Assembly (NCBI GenBank): GCA_021834785.1
Contig: JAKBRJ010000005.1
Coordinates: 1-43,984, forward strand
Reading direction: 5' to 3'
DNA length: 43,984 nucleotides
Origin: Microcaldota archaeon
Lineage (GTDB): Archaea > Micrarchaeota > Micrarchaeia > Micrarchaeales > Micrarchaeaceae
In this document: positions 25,995 to 34,415 of the stretch, one piece after another
Position numbering within the stretch: the first letter of the stretch is position 1
Layout of the letters: the number at the start of each line of letters is the position of its first letter
Made by a program: the position numbers and the translations under genes
The notes under the pieces: generated by a model
What the model was told of the DNA's origin: nothing
Seen by the model: the letters and a program-made list of their open reading frames with translations, nothing else
Databases searched by the model: none

Positions 25995-26975
25995 ATGAAG
26001 TTCGAATTTAGCGCAGGCATAATAGTATATGCAGATATGGATGGTGAACGTAAGTTTTTATTCCTGAAAAATCCGCATGGTTGGTGGGACCTGCCGAAAG
26101 GGCACATAGAAAAGGGGGAGAATGCCATCAAGGCCGCGCTAAGGGAAACAAAGGAGGAGGCCAACCTGGTATTGAAGCCATATAGATCGTTCGTTTACAG
26201 TGAAGACTACTGGTTCATCAGCGCTGGCGAAAAAATAAAGAAAAATGTCAAGATGTTCATAGCAAAAGCGGACAACGTGGGGGATGTGAGGATATCCGAA
26301 GAGCATAGCGGATACGCGTGGATGTCTTATAAAGTGGCACTGAATGAGCTTAGGTATAAGACGCAGAAGCAGATGATATCTTCTGCGAACAGCTATATAT
26401 CGCGATTAGAAAAAATCGATGCGATTAATGCAGAATATGCCAATCTGCCGAATATTGCGGCAGACTGGAAGCTCAGCCGAAGATTCGTCCCGGGGGAAGG
26501 CAGATTGAACGCAAAGGTGATGTTCATAGGGCAGGCGCCCGGGGCAGAGGAGGATATGAAGCTTAGGCCATTCATAGGTAGAAGTGGGAAGCTGCTAGAC
26601 AGGCTGATTAAGTCCGCAGGGCTTGTAAGAAGGAATGTTTACATAACCAGCGTGGTCCAGTTTTTCCCGCCTGAAAACAGGGTGCCTACTGACGATGAGA
26701 TAATACTATGCAAACCATTTTTGGATAGGCAGATCGCAGAGATAAATCCAGAAATAATAGTTTTGCTCGGGTCGGTAGCTGCAAAGGCGGTAGTCGGGTT
26801 GGACGGCATCAAGTCAATACACGGGAGGGTGATATCTGGCAAGCCTACTTATCTCGTCACTTTGCACCCTGCAGCTGCAGTCAGGATAAAATCCAATATG
26901 CCGCTTATAGAAGCGGATTTCAAGATTCTAAAATCCCTTTTAAAAAATAGAAAAAGGTTTGGAACCCGCCAGTAG
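25995..26975 (+). CDS. Nudix hydrolase fused to family 4-like uracil-DNA glycosylase
   Basis: 326 residues. Residues 1-135 are a Nudix domain with box GHIEKGENAIKAALRETKEE (36-55, final Gly replaced by Ala), close to Ap4A hydrolases. Residues 150-326 match uracil-DNA glycosylase family 4: GQAPGAEED (179-187), RPFIGRSGKLLD, VYITSVVQFFPPENRVP and HPAAA (291-295). Of the four cluster cysteines of this family only C239 remains; the third position is F223 and the N-terminal pair is absent. Motif 1 has Gln where Glu is usual. The hairpin terminator overlaps its stop. Likely joins nucleotide cleanup and uracil repair. Confidence 0.85.
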   Translation: MKFEFSAGIIVYADMDGERKFLFLKNPHGWWDLPKGHIEKGENAIKAALRETKEEANLVLKPYRSFVYSEDYWFISAGEKIKKNVKMFIAKADNVGDVRISEEHSGYAWMSYKVALNELRYKTQKQMISSANSYISRLEKIDAINAEYANLPNIAADWKLSRRFVPGEGRLNAKVMFIGQAPGAEEDMKLRPFIGRSGKLLDRLIKSAGLVRRNVYITSVVQFFPPENRVPTDDEIILCKPFLDRQIAEINPEIIVLLGSVAAKAVVGLDGIKSIHGRVISGKPTYLVTLHPAAAVRIKSNMPLIEADFKILKSLLKNRKRFGTRQ

Positions 26976-26984
26976 GTTGGCGGG
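26965..26984. terminator. Hairpin terminator between convergent genes
   Basis: CCCGCCA (26965-26971) pairs perfectly with TGGCGGG (26978-26984) around GTAGGT, and CTCCTCTTT follows. It overlaps the last codons of the Nudix-UDG gene and lies 8 bases from the end of the convergent winged-helix gene, so it could serve both. Confidence 0.55.
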
Positions 26985-26991
26985 CTCCTCT

Positions 26992-27537
26992 TTACTGTGG
27001 GGGTGAAACAATTAGTGTATTGGTCGCCTTGCCAGCATCATATTTGTAATAAACCTTGTGACCCAACTGGTATCTTTCTATCATGCCCAGCTTGTATAAC
27101 CTGTTTAACCTAGATGAAGCAGCATTATTGCCTTTATAATTCATGTATTTCTTCAAGTCATTCGCGCATGCCATGCCATTTGGCGAAAGCTGCAGGAATT
27201 GTATTATCTTTGCATCAGTGCCTGAAAGCAGGACCTCCTTGGCTTTCTCCATAAGCTTGGGCTGGGAGTACTGCATGGGCTGCTGATCCTCGTACGAATC
27301 GTCGCCTAACTCCTCCTCGAGTTTTGATATTGCATTTGCTATGCTGTTCAACACCATCGTTGTTTTCTTGTTCTCATCTATCATGTATCTTAGGAGGGAG
27401 AACATCTGGCTGCTCGTCTGGTCGGACTTATCCTTTTCTGTAACAACACTCTTCAAGTCCGAGGCTTTTAGGGATATAGAATTGAGCTGCCTTTTCAATG
27501 TAAGCAACTCTTTTTCAATCGCTTTTTTCGAGCGCAT
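26992..27537 (-). CDS. Winged-helix DNA-binding protein with coiled coil
   Basis: 181 residues from the ATG at 27537 (MRSKKAIEKELL). An open frame runs further upstream to 27606, but that part is Cys/His-rich and unlike the rest. Residues 1-80 form a long coiled coil (ELLTLKRQLNSISLKASDLK), for dimerisation. Residues 105-165 form a winged helix (TDAKIIQFLQLSPNGMACAN, SSRLNRLYKLGMIERYQLGH). Likely an archaeal transcription factor; target unknown. Confidence 0.72.
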   Translation of the reverse strand: MRSKKAIEKELLTLKRQLNSISLKASDLKSVVTEKDKSDQTSSQMFSLLRYMIDENKKTTMVLNSIANAISKLEEELGDDSYEDQQPMQYSQPKLMEKAKEVLLSGTDAKIIQFLQLSPNGMACANDLKKYMNYKGNNAASSRLNRLYKLGMIERYQLGHKVYYKYDAGKATNTLIVSPPQ

Positions 27538-27723
27538 GCATATCAAACCTTTTATGATCCTGGCACAATGGTTACATGAATGTATTGCATAACAATCATA
27601 TAACAATCATGATTCAATCAAGATTATTGTGCAATGATATATATTTAAACCTTCTTGAAAAACCGCTTAAAAAATAGGCGATTAGCGGAACAAAAGGTAC
27701 GCGCATCAGGATGAACGCATTTG

Positions 27724-28647
27724 TCAATGCTGGTGCCTTTTATTGGAGCCATGCATCTTTGGGCCTCTCTTGAAATTAGGCTTTCTGCCATCGAAGCGAT
27801 TAAATCGGCTGTGCCCAAAATTGCGGTTTTCCTTCTGCTTCACAGGACTCTTTTGTATCCTGGAAATGCTCTCATCTAAATCCTTCTTGAGTTTTTCTGC
27901 TATGAAGTTCTTCGAGAAATAATCTGCCTTTAAGGCTATTGCTATTTTTGCCGCGTATGCCCTTGCTATCCTGCCCCGTGTATCCTTTCTGGCGTTGCCT
28001 ACTGCCGGAAACTTGAATAGGGTGCCGTATTTAGGCGGCTTGCTACCAAACTTTATATGTTTGAACAGGGCCTTCTCTGCTCCAAGGAGCTGTATTGTGC
28101 TGGCAGGCATTACTGCGAGCCTCTCCATAGAGCCCGCCTTGCTCAAGAGCTCGGCAGCTATCTTTTCGTCTGTTAAATAAGTAGTATTTGGAAGAATTCT
28201 CTTTGAAGCAAGCTTAAGATATTTTTCTAGCTCTTCCAGCATGGAGTTGGTCTCTAAGCTAAGCCTTGCATATGATTTTATCGCGGCCTTCTCGTCGCCG
28301 TTCATCTCCCTCCCTATTGACGCTTTGGCTTTCTGAATTATCGATTGCACTTGGCCATCGTCTTTTATGGCCTTTTTTATGTCTTCCTCGCTTACTTCGT
28401 TCCTGTTTGTAAATACGAGAACCAGATTCGCCAGTGTTGCAGGGTTTGTGAGTTTTATTTCCGGAAAATATAGCCCATACCATTCACTGAGCCTTTCATA
28501 TAGCAGATTGTATGCCCTGCTCATCTCGTTATAAGCGTTGATGGCCTGCATCAGGGCGTATTCTTCGTTCGTATACGCTTCTTTTATCCCGCTTCTAGCT
28601 GCCTTAAGCATCTTTTCCCTTAACTCGACACGCTTGTCATTTTCCAA
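27724..28647 (-). CDS. nop5: Nop5/Nop56-family box C/D RNP core protein, lacking N-terminal domain
   Basis: 307 residues, compared with about 400 in typical archaea. It opens at the coiled coil (LMQAINAYNEMSRAYNLLYE, LSEWYGLYFPEI) and contains the whole Nop domain (MPASTIQLLGAEKALFKHIK, PPKYGTLFKFPAVG, RGRIARAYAAKIAIALKAD) and a basic tail rich in Arg, Lys, Asn and Gly. The domain of about 120 residues that binds fibrillarin is missing. TTG at 28647 with GGTG upstream is the start, and a stop lies 14 codons further upstream, so the loss is not a miscalled start. Confidence 0.88.
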   Translation of the reverse strand: MENDKRVELREKMLKAARSGIKEAYTNEEYALMQAINAYNEMSRAYNLLYERLSEWYGLYFPEIKLTNPATLANLVLVFTNRNEVSEEDIKKAIKDDGQVQSIIQKAKASIGREMNGDEKAAIKSYARLSLETNSMLEELEKYLKLASKRILPNTTYLTDEKIAAELLSKAGSMERLAVMPASTIQLLGAEKALFKHIKFGSKPPKYGTLFKFPAVGNARKDTRGRIARAYAAKIAIALKADYFSKNFIAEKLKKDLDESISRIQKSPVKQKENRNFGHSRFNRFDGRKPNFKRGPKMHGSNKRHQH

Positions 28648-28733
28648 ATAAACACCAGAATACGAAGTATATGCTGCCGTTAAATTCTAAATATCTTGCC
28701 TTTTGCAAAGGATTTGTATATGATTCAGATTAA

Positions 28734-28752
28734 GCCGGGCTTTCCACCCGGC
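28734..28752 (-). terminator. Hairpin terminator after the RHH gene
   Basis: GCCGGG (28734-28739) pairs with CCCGGC (28747-28752) around a 7-base loop. It lies about 25 bases after the leftward stop of the ribbon-helix-helix gene and before nop5, and TTAATCT follows on the minus strand. Probably separates the two transcripts. Confidence 0.5.
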
Positions 28753-28776
28753 CTTTTCTGAAATGCTTGCACGCAC

Positions 28777-29136
28777 TCATTTCTTTGTTATGCTCTTGAA
28801 AATCTCCTTGCTTTCCGGCACTTTGCCCGTGCCTATCTTTGTAGGGGATACGTTCGAATTGAACGATATGCTAGACGAATACCACGCCCCTAACATGCCG
28901 TCTTCTGCCGGGAATTTAGATTCGCTTGTATTTTCACTTATGCTCAGGTTCAACCTGCCCTTTATCCCTGCGCCGTATTCCTTTTCTATGTTGCTTATTG
29001 CACTGTCCGACTTGCTGACAACCTTGACGAAAGATTCTATGCTCTTTTTTGCTATATTGCTCCAGTTTATCTCCGGATGCATTTTTATTACGGCATACAG
29101 TTCTTCAGGTATTGCCAAAGTTATATTTTTCGCCAT
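28777..29136 (-). CDS. Ribbon-helix-helix DNA-binding protein
   Basis: 119 residues from the ATG at 29136 (MAKNITLAIPEELYAVIKMH). This is the beta-strand and two-helix pattern of CopG/Arc-type regulators (PEINWSNIAKKSIESFV). Upstream in-frame codons add a non-homologous tail. The last 70 residues are Ser-rich with no domain I know. Such proteins are often VapB-type antitoxins, but no toxin gene is beside it, so a plain regulator is as likely. Confidence 0.68.
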   Translation of the reverse strand: MAKNITLAIPEELYAVIKMHPEINWSNIAKKSIESFVKVVSKSDSAISNIEKEYGAGIKGRLNLSISENTSESKFPAEDGMLGAWYSSSISFNSNVSPTKIGTGKVPESKEIFKSITKK

Positions 29137-29258
29137 ATTCACACCTATATATATAGGGCGAGTAAGATATTTATAGTTTTGCACATATTACACAGATTCT
29201 TGTGTAAAATGATTGCATGAAAAGTATAAATATCTCTTAGGGCGCTAGTATGTAATTT

Positions 29259-30077
29259 ATGGCAGGAAGTTTTACGCAGCGAAGATATGACTACCCAAAG
29301 GCGGTTGTAAATATTGATTACTCCAAACTGGATAGGACTGCACATGCAGAACTCAGGCCCAATACCTTCGAGGAGTATAGTGGACTTACCTTGAAAAATG
29401 CGCATTGCGTATCTTATCCGTATACTAATGAGCACGCGTATGATGGCAGGTTCTCAAAAATAGAAAATAAATCAAAATTTACCTTCATAGTTGGAGGAGG
29501 GTTGGCTTTGAACCTGATATCTGAGCTTTTGCCTAAAAATCATTTCGAATCGCTTACCGGCATAGACGTGTCTTATGCCCAGCTGTTGAACTTCAAGCAT
29601 CTGTGCATACAGCATAGAAAGGCGGCAGAAAACAACCTCAAAGTATTTCTGAGGCGCGATGTCGAGTTGTCTAAGACGGTAGCAAATGCCACCCACATAA
29701 AGTTGGAGAGCACAGTTATAGATGGCGGCATATTTGGACTGGAAGGGAACATCCGTATAGAACCGCAAAAAAGAGGTGAGCTTTCAAAATTTCTGATACC
29801 TACGCTGAAATTCAGCGATATACCCGTAATGAATCTTTACGCAAAAGACATTTATGGGTATTTGGCCGAAGTCACAACGGAAAACGCGCCAGACCTTATA
29901 TATTTTTCTAACGTCTTCCATTGGATGGACAATGATTCAACTAAAAGGATTGTTTCGCTTATCCTGAAAGATGCGAAGTTCGCCGAGGGCACCACACTCA
30001 TATTTGACAGGCAGATAACAGCTAAAAATGATAAAACAATTGCAGTGAAGAAAGGCTCCTCCTTTGTATTACTTTGA
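29259..30077 (+). CDS. SAM-dependent methyltransferase-like protein
   Basis: 272 residues. A GGGLAL motif I (FIVGGGLALNLISELLP) and LTGIDVSYAQLLNFKHL with an acidic end of strand 2 suggest a class I Rossmann fold. Later LIYFSNVFHWMD matches a motif IV-like loop. The first 65 residues and the middle are unlike known families; it loosely resembles DUF3419-type aminocarboxypropyl/methyl transferases. It is not fibrillarin, although nop5 is near. A TATA box (AGTATAAATA) lies about 35 bases upstream. Confidence 0.6.
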   Translation: MAGSFTQRRYDYPKAVVNIDYSKLDRTAHAELRPNTFEEYSGLTLKNAHCVSYPYTNEHAYDGRFSKIENKSKFTFIVGGGLALNLISELLPKNHFESLTGIDVSYAQLLNFKHLCIQHRKAAENNLKVFLRRDVELSKTVANATHIKLESTVIDGGIFGLEGNIRIEPQKRGELSKFLIPTLKFSDIPVMNLYAKDIYGYLAEVTTENAPDLIYFSNVFHWMDNDSTKRIVSLILKDAKFAEGTTLIFDRQITAKNDKTIAVKKGSSFVLL

Positions 30078-30157
30078 TCTGATGCGGGCAATCAAGCATT
30101 AGGTTTTTATACTTCCAATGATAAAAAAATTTACCAAAAGAGAAGGGAGTGTTTGTA

Positions 30158-31684
30158 TTGAATATAGAAGATGTTATGGCATTGGCCAAACGCAAAGGGA
30201 TATTTGCGCCAACCGCCGAGATATATGGAGGCGCAGCGGGACTGTATGATTATGGTCATGTAGGGGCTGCTATCAAAAGGAAGTTCGAATCGGTATGGAT
30301 GGCTTACTTTGTAGAACGCATGGAGAACTACCATATGATAGATGGATCCACAGTATTGCCTGAAAAGCCGTTGGTTGCATCAGGCCATGCAGCACTGTTC
30401 AATGACATACTTGTAGGATGCACCAAATGCAACACATATTTTAGGGCCGACGTGCTATTGAAGGATTCAGGTATAGATGTATCTGAAGGGGCCAGCGCAG
30501 CAGAATTGGATGATGCCATATCAAAGAATAAGGTGATCTGCCCAAAATGCAAGGGCGCATTTGGAAAGGCAAGGGCATTCAACATGATGTTCGACCTTTA
30601 TTTGGGACCTGAGAGGAATGAAAAAGCATACCTTAGGCCCGAAACTGCCCAGTCGGTATACCTTAATTTTTTCAGGGAATTCTCGATATCAAAAAAGAAA
30701 CTTCCACTTGGGCTTGCAATAGTCGGCAAAGCGTACAGGAATGAAATATCCCCAAGGCAGGGCTTGTATAGGTTGAGGGAGCTTACGCAAGCAGAACTCC
30801 AGATATTTTTTGACCCGGACAACTGGAATTTGAGTATAGAAGGCATGCGCGACATGAAACTCAATGTAGCCATGTACGCGAACGGGGGCAGGCAGGAGAG
30901 CATCTCAATCAAGGATATGATTGAGAGATACAGCATACCGCAGTTCTATGCATTTCACATGGGCTTGATAAACACATTCTACACAGACGTAATAGGCATA
31001 AGCAGCGAACACATAAGGTTCTATGAAAAAGGGGGAAATGAAAAGGCATTCTACAACAAGCTGCACATGGATATAGAAGTTGACGTAGAAAGTTGGGGCG
31101 GCTTCAAGGAGGTTGGAGGCTTGCATTATAGGACAGATTATGACTTGAAGGCACACTCCAAGGGCTCTGGACAAGACCTATCAGTGATGGTAGGCAGCAA
31201 GAAGCTGATGCCCAACGTATTGGAATTAAGCTTTGGCGTAGACAGAAATGTATGGATGATGATAGATCGCTTATATGAAAAAACCGAAGCGCGCTCAGTA
31301 TTGAGGCTGCCCAAGTTTCTAGCCCCGACAATAGCCGGAATTTTCCCGTTGCAGCATGAAGAGGCATTGGTTCACAAAGCGCGTGAGTTATATCTGTCGC
31401 TTAAACCAATCCTGAACGTAGAATTTGACATGTCCGGGTCAATAGGCAGACGATATGCAAGGATGGACGAGATAGGAACCCCTTTCTGCATAACAATAGA
31501 TTATGACACGGTCGACAAGAGCTCAGAGAGGTACGATACCGTAACATTGAGGAATATGGAGGATAAAAGCCAAACCCGCATGAAGATAAGCGATATAGCA
31601 GGGGTGCTCTTGCAGGCGTCAAGATTCGATCCGTCAAGGTTCAGCAACATATCGAATTATGCGCAATATGCAGATGATGATTAA
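30158..31684 (+). CDS. glyS: Glycyl-tRNA synthetase, alpha2 type
   Basis: About 508 residues. LAKRKGIFAPTAEIYGGAAG with LYDYGHVGAAIKRKFES is the N-terminal signature, CTKCNTYFRADVL is the zinc insert, RPETAQSVYLNFFREF is motif 2 and SFGVDRNVWM near the end of the core is motif 3. The HGTP anticodon domain ends the protein. Start is uncertain: GTG 30149, TTG 30158 with GGGAGTG upstream, or ATG 30176; I prefer 30158. ogg1 begins on the base after its stop. Confidence 0.94.
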   Translation: MNIEDVMALAKRKGIFAPTAEIYGGAAGLYDYGHVGAAIKRKFESVWMAYFVERMENYHMIDGSTVLPEKPLVASGHAALFNDILVGCTKCNTYFRADVLLKDSGIDVSEGASAAELDDAISKNKVICPKCKGAFGKARAFNMMFDLYLGPERNEKAYLRPETAQSVYLNFFREFSISKKKLPLGLAIVGKAYRNEISPRQGLYRLRELTQAELQIFFDPDNWNLSIEGMRDMKLNVAMYANGGRQESISIKDMIERYSIPQFYAFHMGLINTFYTDVIGISSEHIRFYEKGGNEKAFYNKLHMDIEVDVESWGGFKEVGGLHYRTDYDLKAHSKGSGQDLSVMVGSKKLMPNVLELSFGVDRNVWMMIDRLYEKTEARSVLRLPKFLAPTIAGIFPLQHEEALVHKARELYLSLKPILNVEFDMSGSIGRRYARMDEIGTPFCITIDYDTVDKSSERYDTVTLRNMEDKSQTRMKISDIAGVLLQASRFDPSRFSNISNYAQYADDD

Positions 31685-32560
31685 ATGGTTTATGATGAAA
31701 TATTCGCAAGCAGGATAAAAGTTGCTGATTTCAGCCTTAGGCATACATTTGAAAGCGCGCAGCCGTTGACGTTCTACGGCCATTATAACAATGCCAGCAA
31801 TACGCTCACATATGCGGACGGGCAGCATATGCTTAATGTAGGCTTTGAAGGGAACGCAGAAAGCGGGCAGATTGTAGTTGCAAGCAGGTATGCCAATGCG
31901 ATTGAAGACGTCAAAAAGAGGTTCAGATTGGAGGACGACATGAATGGTATGTATGCATCAGTATCGACTGACGCGTTTATGAGGAAGGCCATAGGCAAAT
32001 ACCGCGGCATGCGCGTAACGCTTAATGACCCGTGGGAGACTACAGTATGCTTCATAATTTCACAATTCAATAACGTAAAGAGGATACGCGGGATCGTACT
32101 TAAATTGATTGGAACTTTTGGCTCTGACATAAAGGACGATAATGATAGGGTTATAGGCAGATCATTCCCGAAGAGCGCAGACTTGCTCAACGTTACGGAA
32201 TCTGATTTTAAAAAGATAGGTGCGGGATTCAGGGCCAGATATTTAGCAGAAGCGGCGCAGTACTGCACGCATAACCTTGATCTGTACAAACTGGATCCTA
32301 ATGATTACGAAGGCCTTAAATCTGAGCTGACAGGAATAACAGGAGTAGGGGATAAGGTCGCAGATTGCATAGCTTTAATGGGATATGGCAATATGCATGC
32401 TTTCCCGATAGATGTCTGGGTAAAGAGGACGCTTGAAAAATTTTATTTCAAGGGCAGGAAAAAATCAGTTAAGGAATTGCATGCTTTTGCGGAAAAAAAA
32501 TGGGGTAGATATGCAGGCTTTGCGCAGCAATATCTTTTTTATCAGGGCATGAATATATAA
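31685..32560 (+). CDS. 8-oxoguanine DNA glycosylase/lyase, Ogg1 type
   Basis: 291 residues. CFIISQFNNVKRI matches the OGG1 helix that places the NNN asparagines. GITGVGDKVADCIAL has the Schiff-base lysine K224, and PIDVW gives the catalytic D243 of the HhH-GPD fold. It removes oxidised guanine and cuts the backbone. Archaeal Ogg of the OGG1 type is less common than AGOG. Its ATG immediately follows the glyS stop and translin follows 16 bases on. Confidence 0.88.
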   Translation: MVYDEIFASRIKVADFSLRHTFESAQPLTFYGHYNNASNTLTYADGQHMLNVGFEGNAESGQIVVASRYANAIEDVKKRFRLEDDMNGMYASVSTDAFMRKAIGKYRGMRVTLNDPWETTVCFIISQFNNVKRIRGIVLKLIGTFGSDIKDDNDRVIGRSFPKSADLLNVTESDFKKIGAGFRARYLAEAAQYCTHNLDLYKLDPNDYEGLKSELTGITGVGDKVADCIALMGYGNMHAFPIDVWVKRTLEKFYFKGRKKSVKELHAFAEKKWGRYAGFAQQYLFYQGMNI

Positions 32561-32576
32561 TGTATATTGTGATATT

Positions 32577-33155
32577 ATGGATGGTCTTGCAGAGGACATT
32601 GAGAATGTAGGAAGCCACTTGGTTAAGAAGCAGGAGAACTTCGATAAAGTTGCGAAATTATCGCGGGATATAATAAGAAATTCAGGAAAAATGATAACGA
32701 TGCTGCACAACGGTAAAATCGCTGATGCATCCCAGATAGGATCGCAACTGCATGATGAGATAATTGAACTAAAGCGCATAGACGCAGGAATGGAATATTA
32801 CTCCTTGCAGGCATACCAGGAGTATGCTGAAGCTATGATTTTTTCCTCGATCAAAAACGATGGAGCCATATTGCGCATGCAGGACACTGGCGTCTCCGAG
32901 GATGCCTATATTTTGGGGCTCCTGGACGTTGTCGGAGAGCTGAAAAGGGAGATCTTTGAGGCGCTTAGAGAACGCAAGATTGATTTGGCAAATAAGTTCT
33001 TTGACAAAATGAAGGATATATATGATACGACAAGAAGCCTTAGGTTTGCTGAAGCCACGCTCCAAGGGCTCAGGAAGAAGCAGGATGTAGCTAGGATACA
33101 GATAGAAAACGCAGGCAATGAAATACTCTATTTCAATGCTGCCAAGCAGGGTTAA
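32577..33155 (+). CDS. Translin-family RNA-binding protein
   Basis: 192 residues, all helical. EYYSLQAYQEYAEAMIF, ILGLLDVVGELKREIFEAL and IYDTTRSLRFAEATLQGLRK follow the translin pattern, including the acidic residues that form the ribonuclease site in TRAX-type subunits. Archaeal translins form octamers that cut single-strand RNA or tRNA pieces. Third gene of glyS-ogg1-translin. Its stop overlaps that of the convergent HTH gene by four bases. Confidence 0.85.
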   Translation: MDGLAEDIENVGSHLVKKQENFDKVAKLSRDIIRNSGKMITMLHNGKIADASQIGSQLHDEIIELKRIDAGMEYYSLQAYQEYAEAMIFSSIKNDGAILRMQDTGVSEDAYILGLLDVVGELKREIFEALRERKIDLANKFFDKMKDIYDTTRSLRFAEATLQGLRKKQDVARIQIENAGNEILYFNAAKQG

Positions 33156-33547
33156 TTCCTAAAGGACGATATGCGCCCTTTTCTCTTGGAATCGTTTATA
33201 TGCCATCCCAATTTTGATGCTTCATTAAATATCAGTTTGCTTGTTGCAATCGAATCCATTTTTTTTGATACTGCTGCAGCGCTTTTTTTTGATATTATCA
33301 TGTCTATTATCTCTTTTTCTGCCTTGGTCTTCTCGATTGCGCCCTTGAGTGAATTTATGTTGCTTGAATACCTGTTGTTAACATATTTGCTTACAGCTGA
33401 TTGTGTGATGCCCAGATGCCGTGCTATTTCGAATTGCGTAAAACCGTAATTTGAAATCAATTGTTCAGCTATTGCTGCGCGTATGGCAGGTATGGCTAAT
33501 TTTATTACGTTTTCGCATGACATTCTCATGATATCATTCAATCCCAA
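33152..33547 (-). CDS. HTH transcriptional regulator
   Basis: 131 residues. AIRAAIAEQLISNYGFTQFEIARHLGITQSAVSKYVNNR is a helix-turn-helix typical of an archaeal regulator group in which the first helix carries a cysteine (SCENVIKLAIPAI). The helical C-terminal half (about 70-131) has no named domain. The first ATG overlaps the RpiB-like gene by 14 bases; ATG 33529 or 33523, after that gene's stop, are alternatives. Co-transcribed with the RpiB-like gene. Confidence 0.78.
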   Translation of the reverse strand: MGLNDIMRMSCENVIKLAIPAIRAAIAEQLISNYGFTQFEIARHLGITQSAVSKYVNNRYSSNINSLKGAIEKTKAEKEIIDMIISKKSAAAVSKKMDSIATSKLIFNEASKLGWHINDSKRKGRISSFRN

Positions 33548-34094
33548 ATATGTCTTTTAGATTTTTCTTTACGCCTTTTTGCGGATTCCAGAATGGCTCT
33601 TTCTGCCCATTTTCATTGCTTTCGGGATTCGCAAATTTCTTTTGCGGTTTTTGGCGCGTTTGCACATTGGCATATGTCTGCTTCAGCGGCTGGAGTGCAG
33701 GTTTTTGCTGTTGCGGCCTCCTTTCTGTGATTGGCGCATGGATGTATTTTTCGAACAGATCGCAGAGCTCATCACCATCAAATGAGCTGTCTAGAAGCAC
33801 AGTATTGACGCCAGCTTCATCTATAGAGTCAAGATCATCTGCAGTTTTGCAGAGCACCGCCCTTATGCCATCCAATTTATTTGCCTCGATTGTAAGGACT
33901 GCGGGCTTTGAGGTTATTATTATATTCAGGTCAGAATCCCCGCTATGGGATATGAGGTCCTTGAGCTGTGTGCGGTAATCGCTTTCACTCTCTTCTGAAA
34001 TTATGGCCTTATTGCCATTTCGATTGAGGAAATTGGCCAAATGCACCCCCATGTGCAGGTCTTCGGCTATTATATAAGCTTCCATAGTGTCCAT
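33534..34094 (-). CDS. RpiB/LacAB-fold protein with disordered tail, degenerate
   Basis: 186 residues. Residues 5-110 follow ribose-5-phosphate isomerase B: AYIIAEDLHMGVHLANFLNR for the DHAG segment, DLNIIITSKPAVLTIEANKLDGIRAVLC for GTGIGMSIAANKVPGIRAALC, then VNTVLL for NVLAL. The isomerase residues (DH at the start, catalytic Cys in CGTG, HN) are changed to ED, TSK and AG, so it is probably not an isomerase. The last 70 residues are rich in Gln, Pro, Lys and Asn and end in a conserved-looking KKNLKDIFGIE. Upstream of and overlapping an HTH gene, it may be a sugar-phosphate sensor. Confidence 0.6.
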   Translation of the reverse strand: MDTMEAYIIAEDLHMGVHLANFLNRNGNKAIISEESESDYRTQLKDLISHSGDSDLNIIITSKPAVLTIEANKLDGIRAVLCKTADDLDSIDEAGVNTVLLDSSFDGDELCDLFEKYIHAPITERRPQQQKPALQPLKQTYANVQTRQKPQKKFANPESNENGQKEPFWNPQKGVKKNLKDIFGIE

Positions 34095-34181
34095 AGTATC
34101 AGTTTTATATTATTATTTTAAATATAATGAATATTAATCTTTTTATTGTTTCTTAACCATATATAATTGCAGGTGTTTAGT

Positions 34182-34415
34182 TTGAGAGGAAAAGAGACCA
34201 TAGTAATATGCGAATCATGCGGGAGAAAAGTGCCAAGAAACAAGGCCATAGTGTTTGAAAAAGCGATAAGCTTTAGTACTGACCTTAAGACAACGAACGA
34301 CGTAAGATTCTTTGAGAAGAGGAAGGTTTATTATTGCATAAGCTGCGCAAAGCACAGAGGCATATTCGAAAAGAAAAAGAGGCAAGCAATTGAGCGCTCG
34401 AAGAAGCTGATGTAA
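34182..34415 (+). CDS. Ribosomal protein eS26-like zinc protein
   Basis: About 77 residues. ICESCGRKVPRNKAI and YYCISCAKHRGIF match the two CxxC pairs of eS26 with the usual spacing, and the end is basic (KKKRQAIERSKKLM). eS26 binds near the mRNA exit on the small subunit; among archaea it is patchy. A frame opens earlier at 34167, but TTG at 34182 has GGTG upstream and begins at the family start (LRGKETIVICESCG). The next gene starts on its stop codon. Confidence 0.78.
   Translation: MRGKETIVICESCGRKVPRNKAIVFEKAISFSTDLKTTNDVRFFEKRKVYYCISCAKHRGIFEKKKRQAIERSKKLM

Noticed and set aside
28777..29136. VapB antitoxin of a VapBC pair
   Set aside because: No PIN-domain gene lies on either side; only a general ribbon-helix-helix regulator can be supported.
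29259..30077. Fibrillarin next to nop5
   Set aside because: The protein has a methyltransferase-like glycine motif but none of the fibrillarin signatures, and its length and N-terminus differ.
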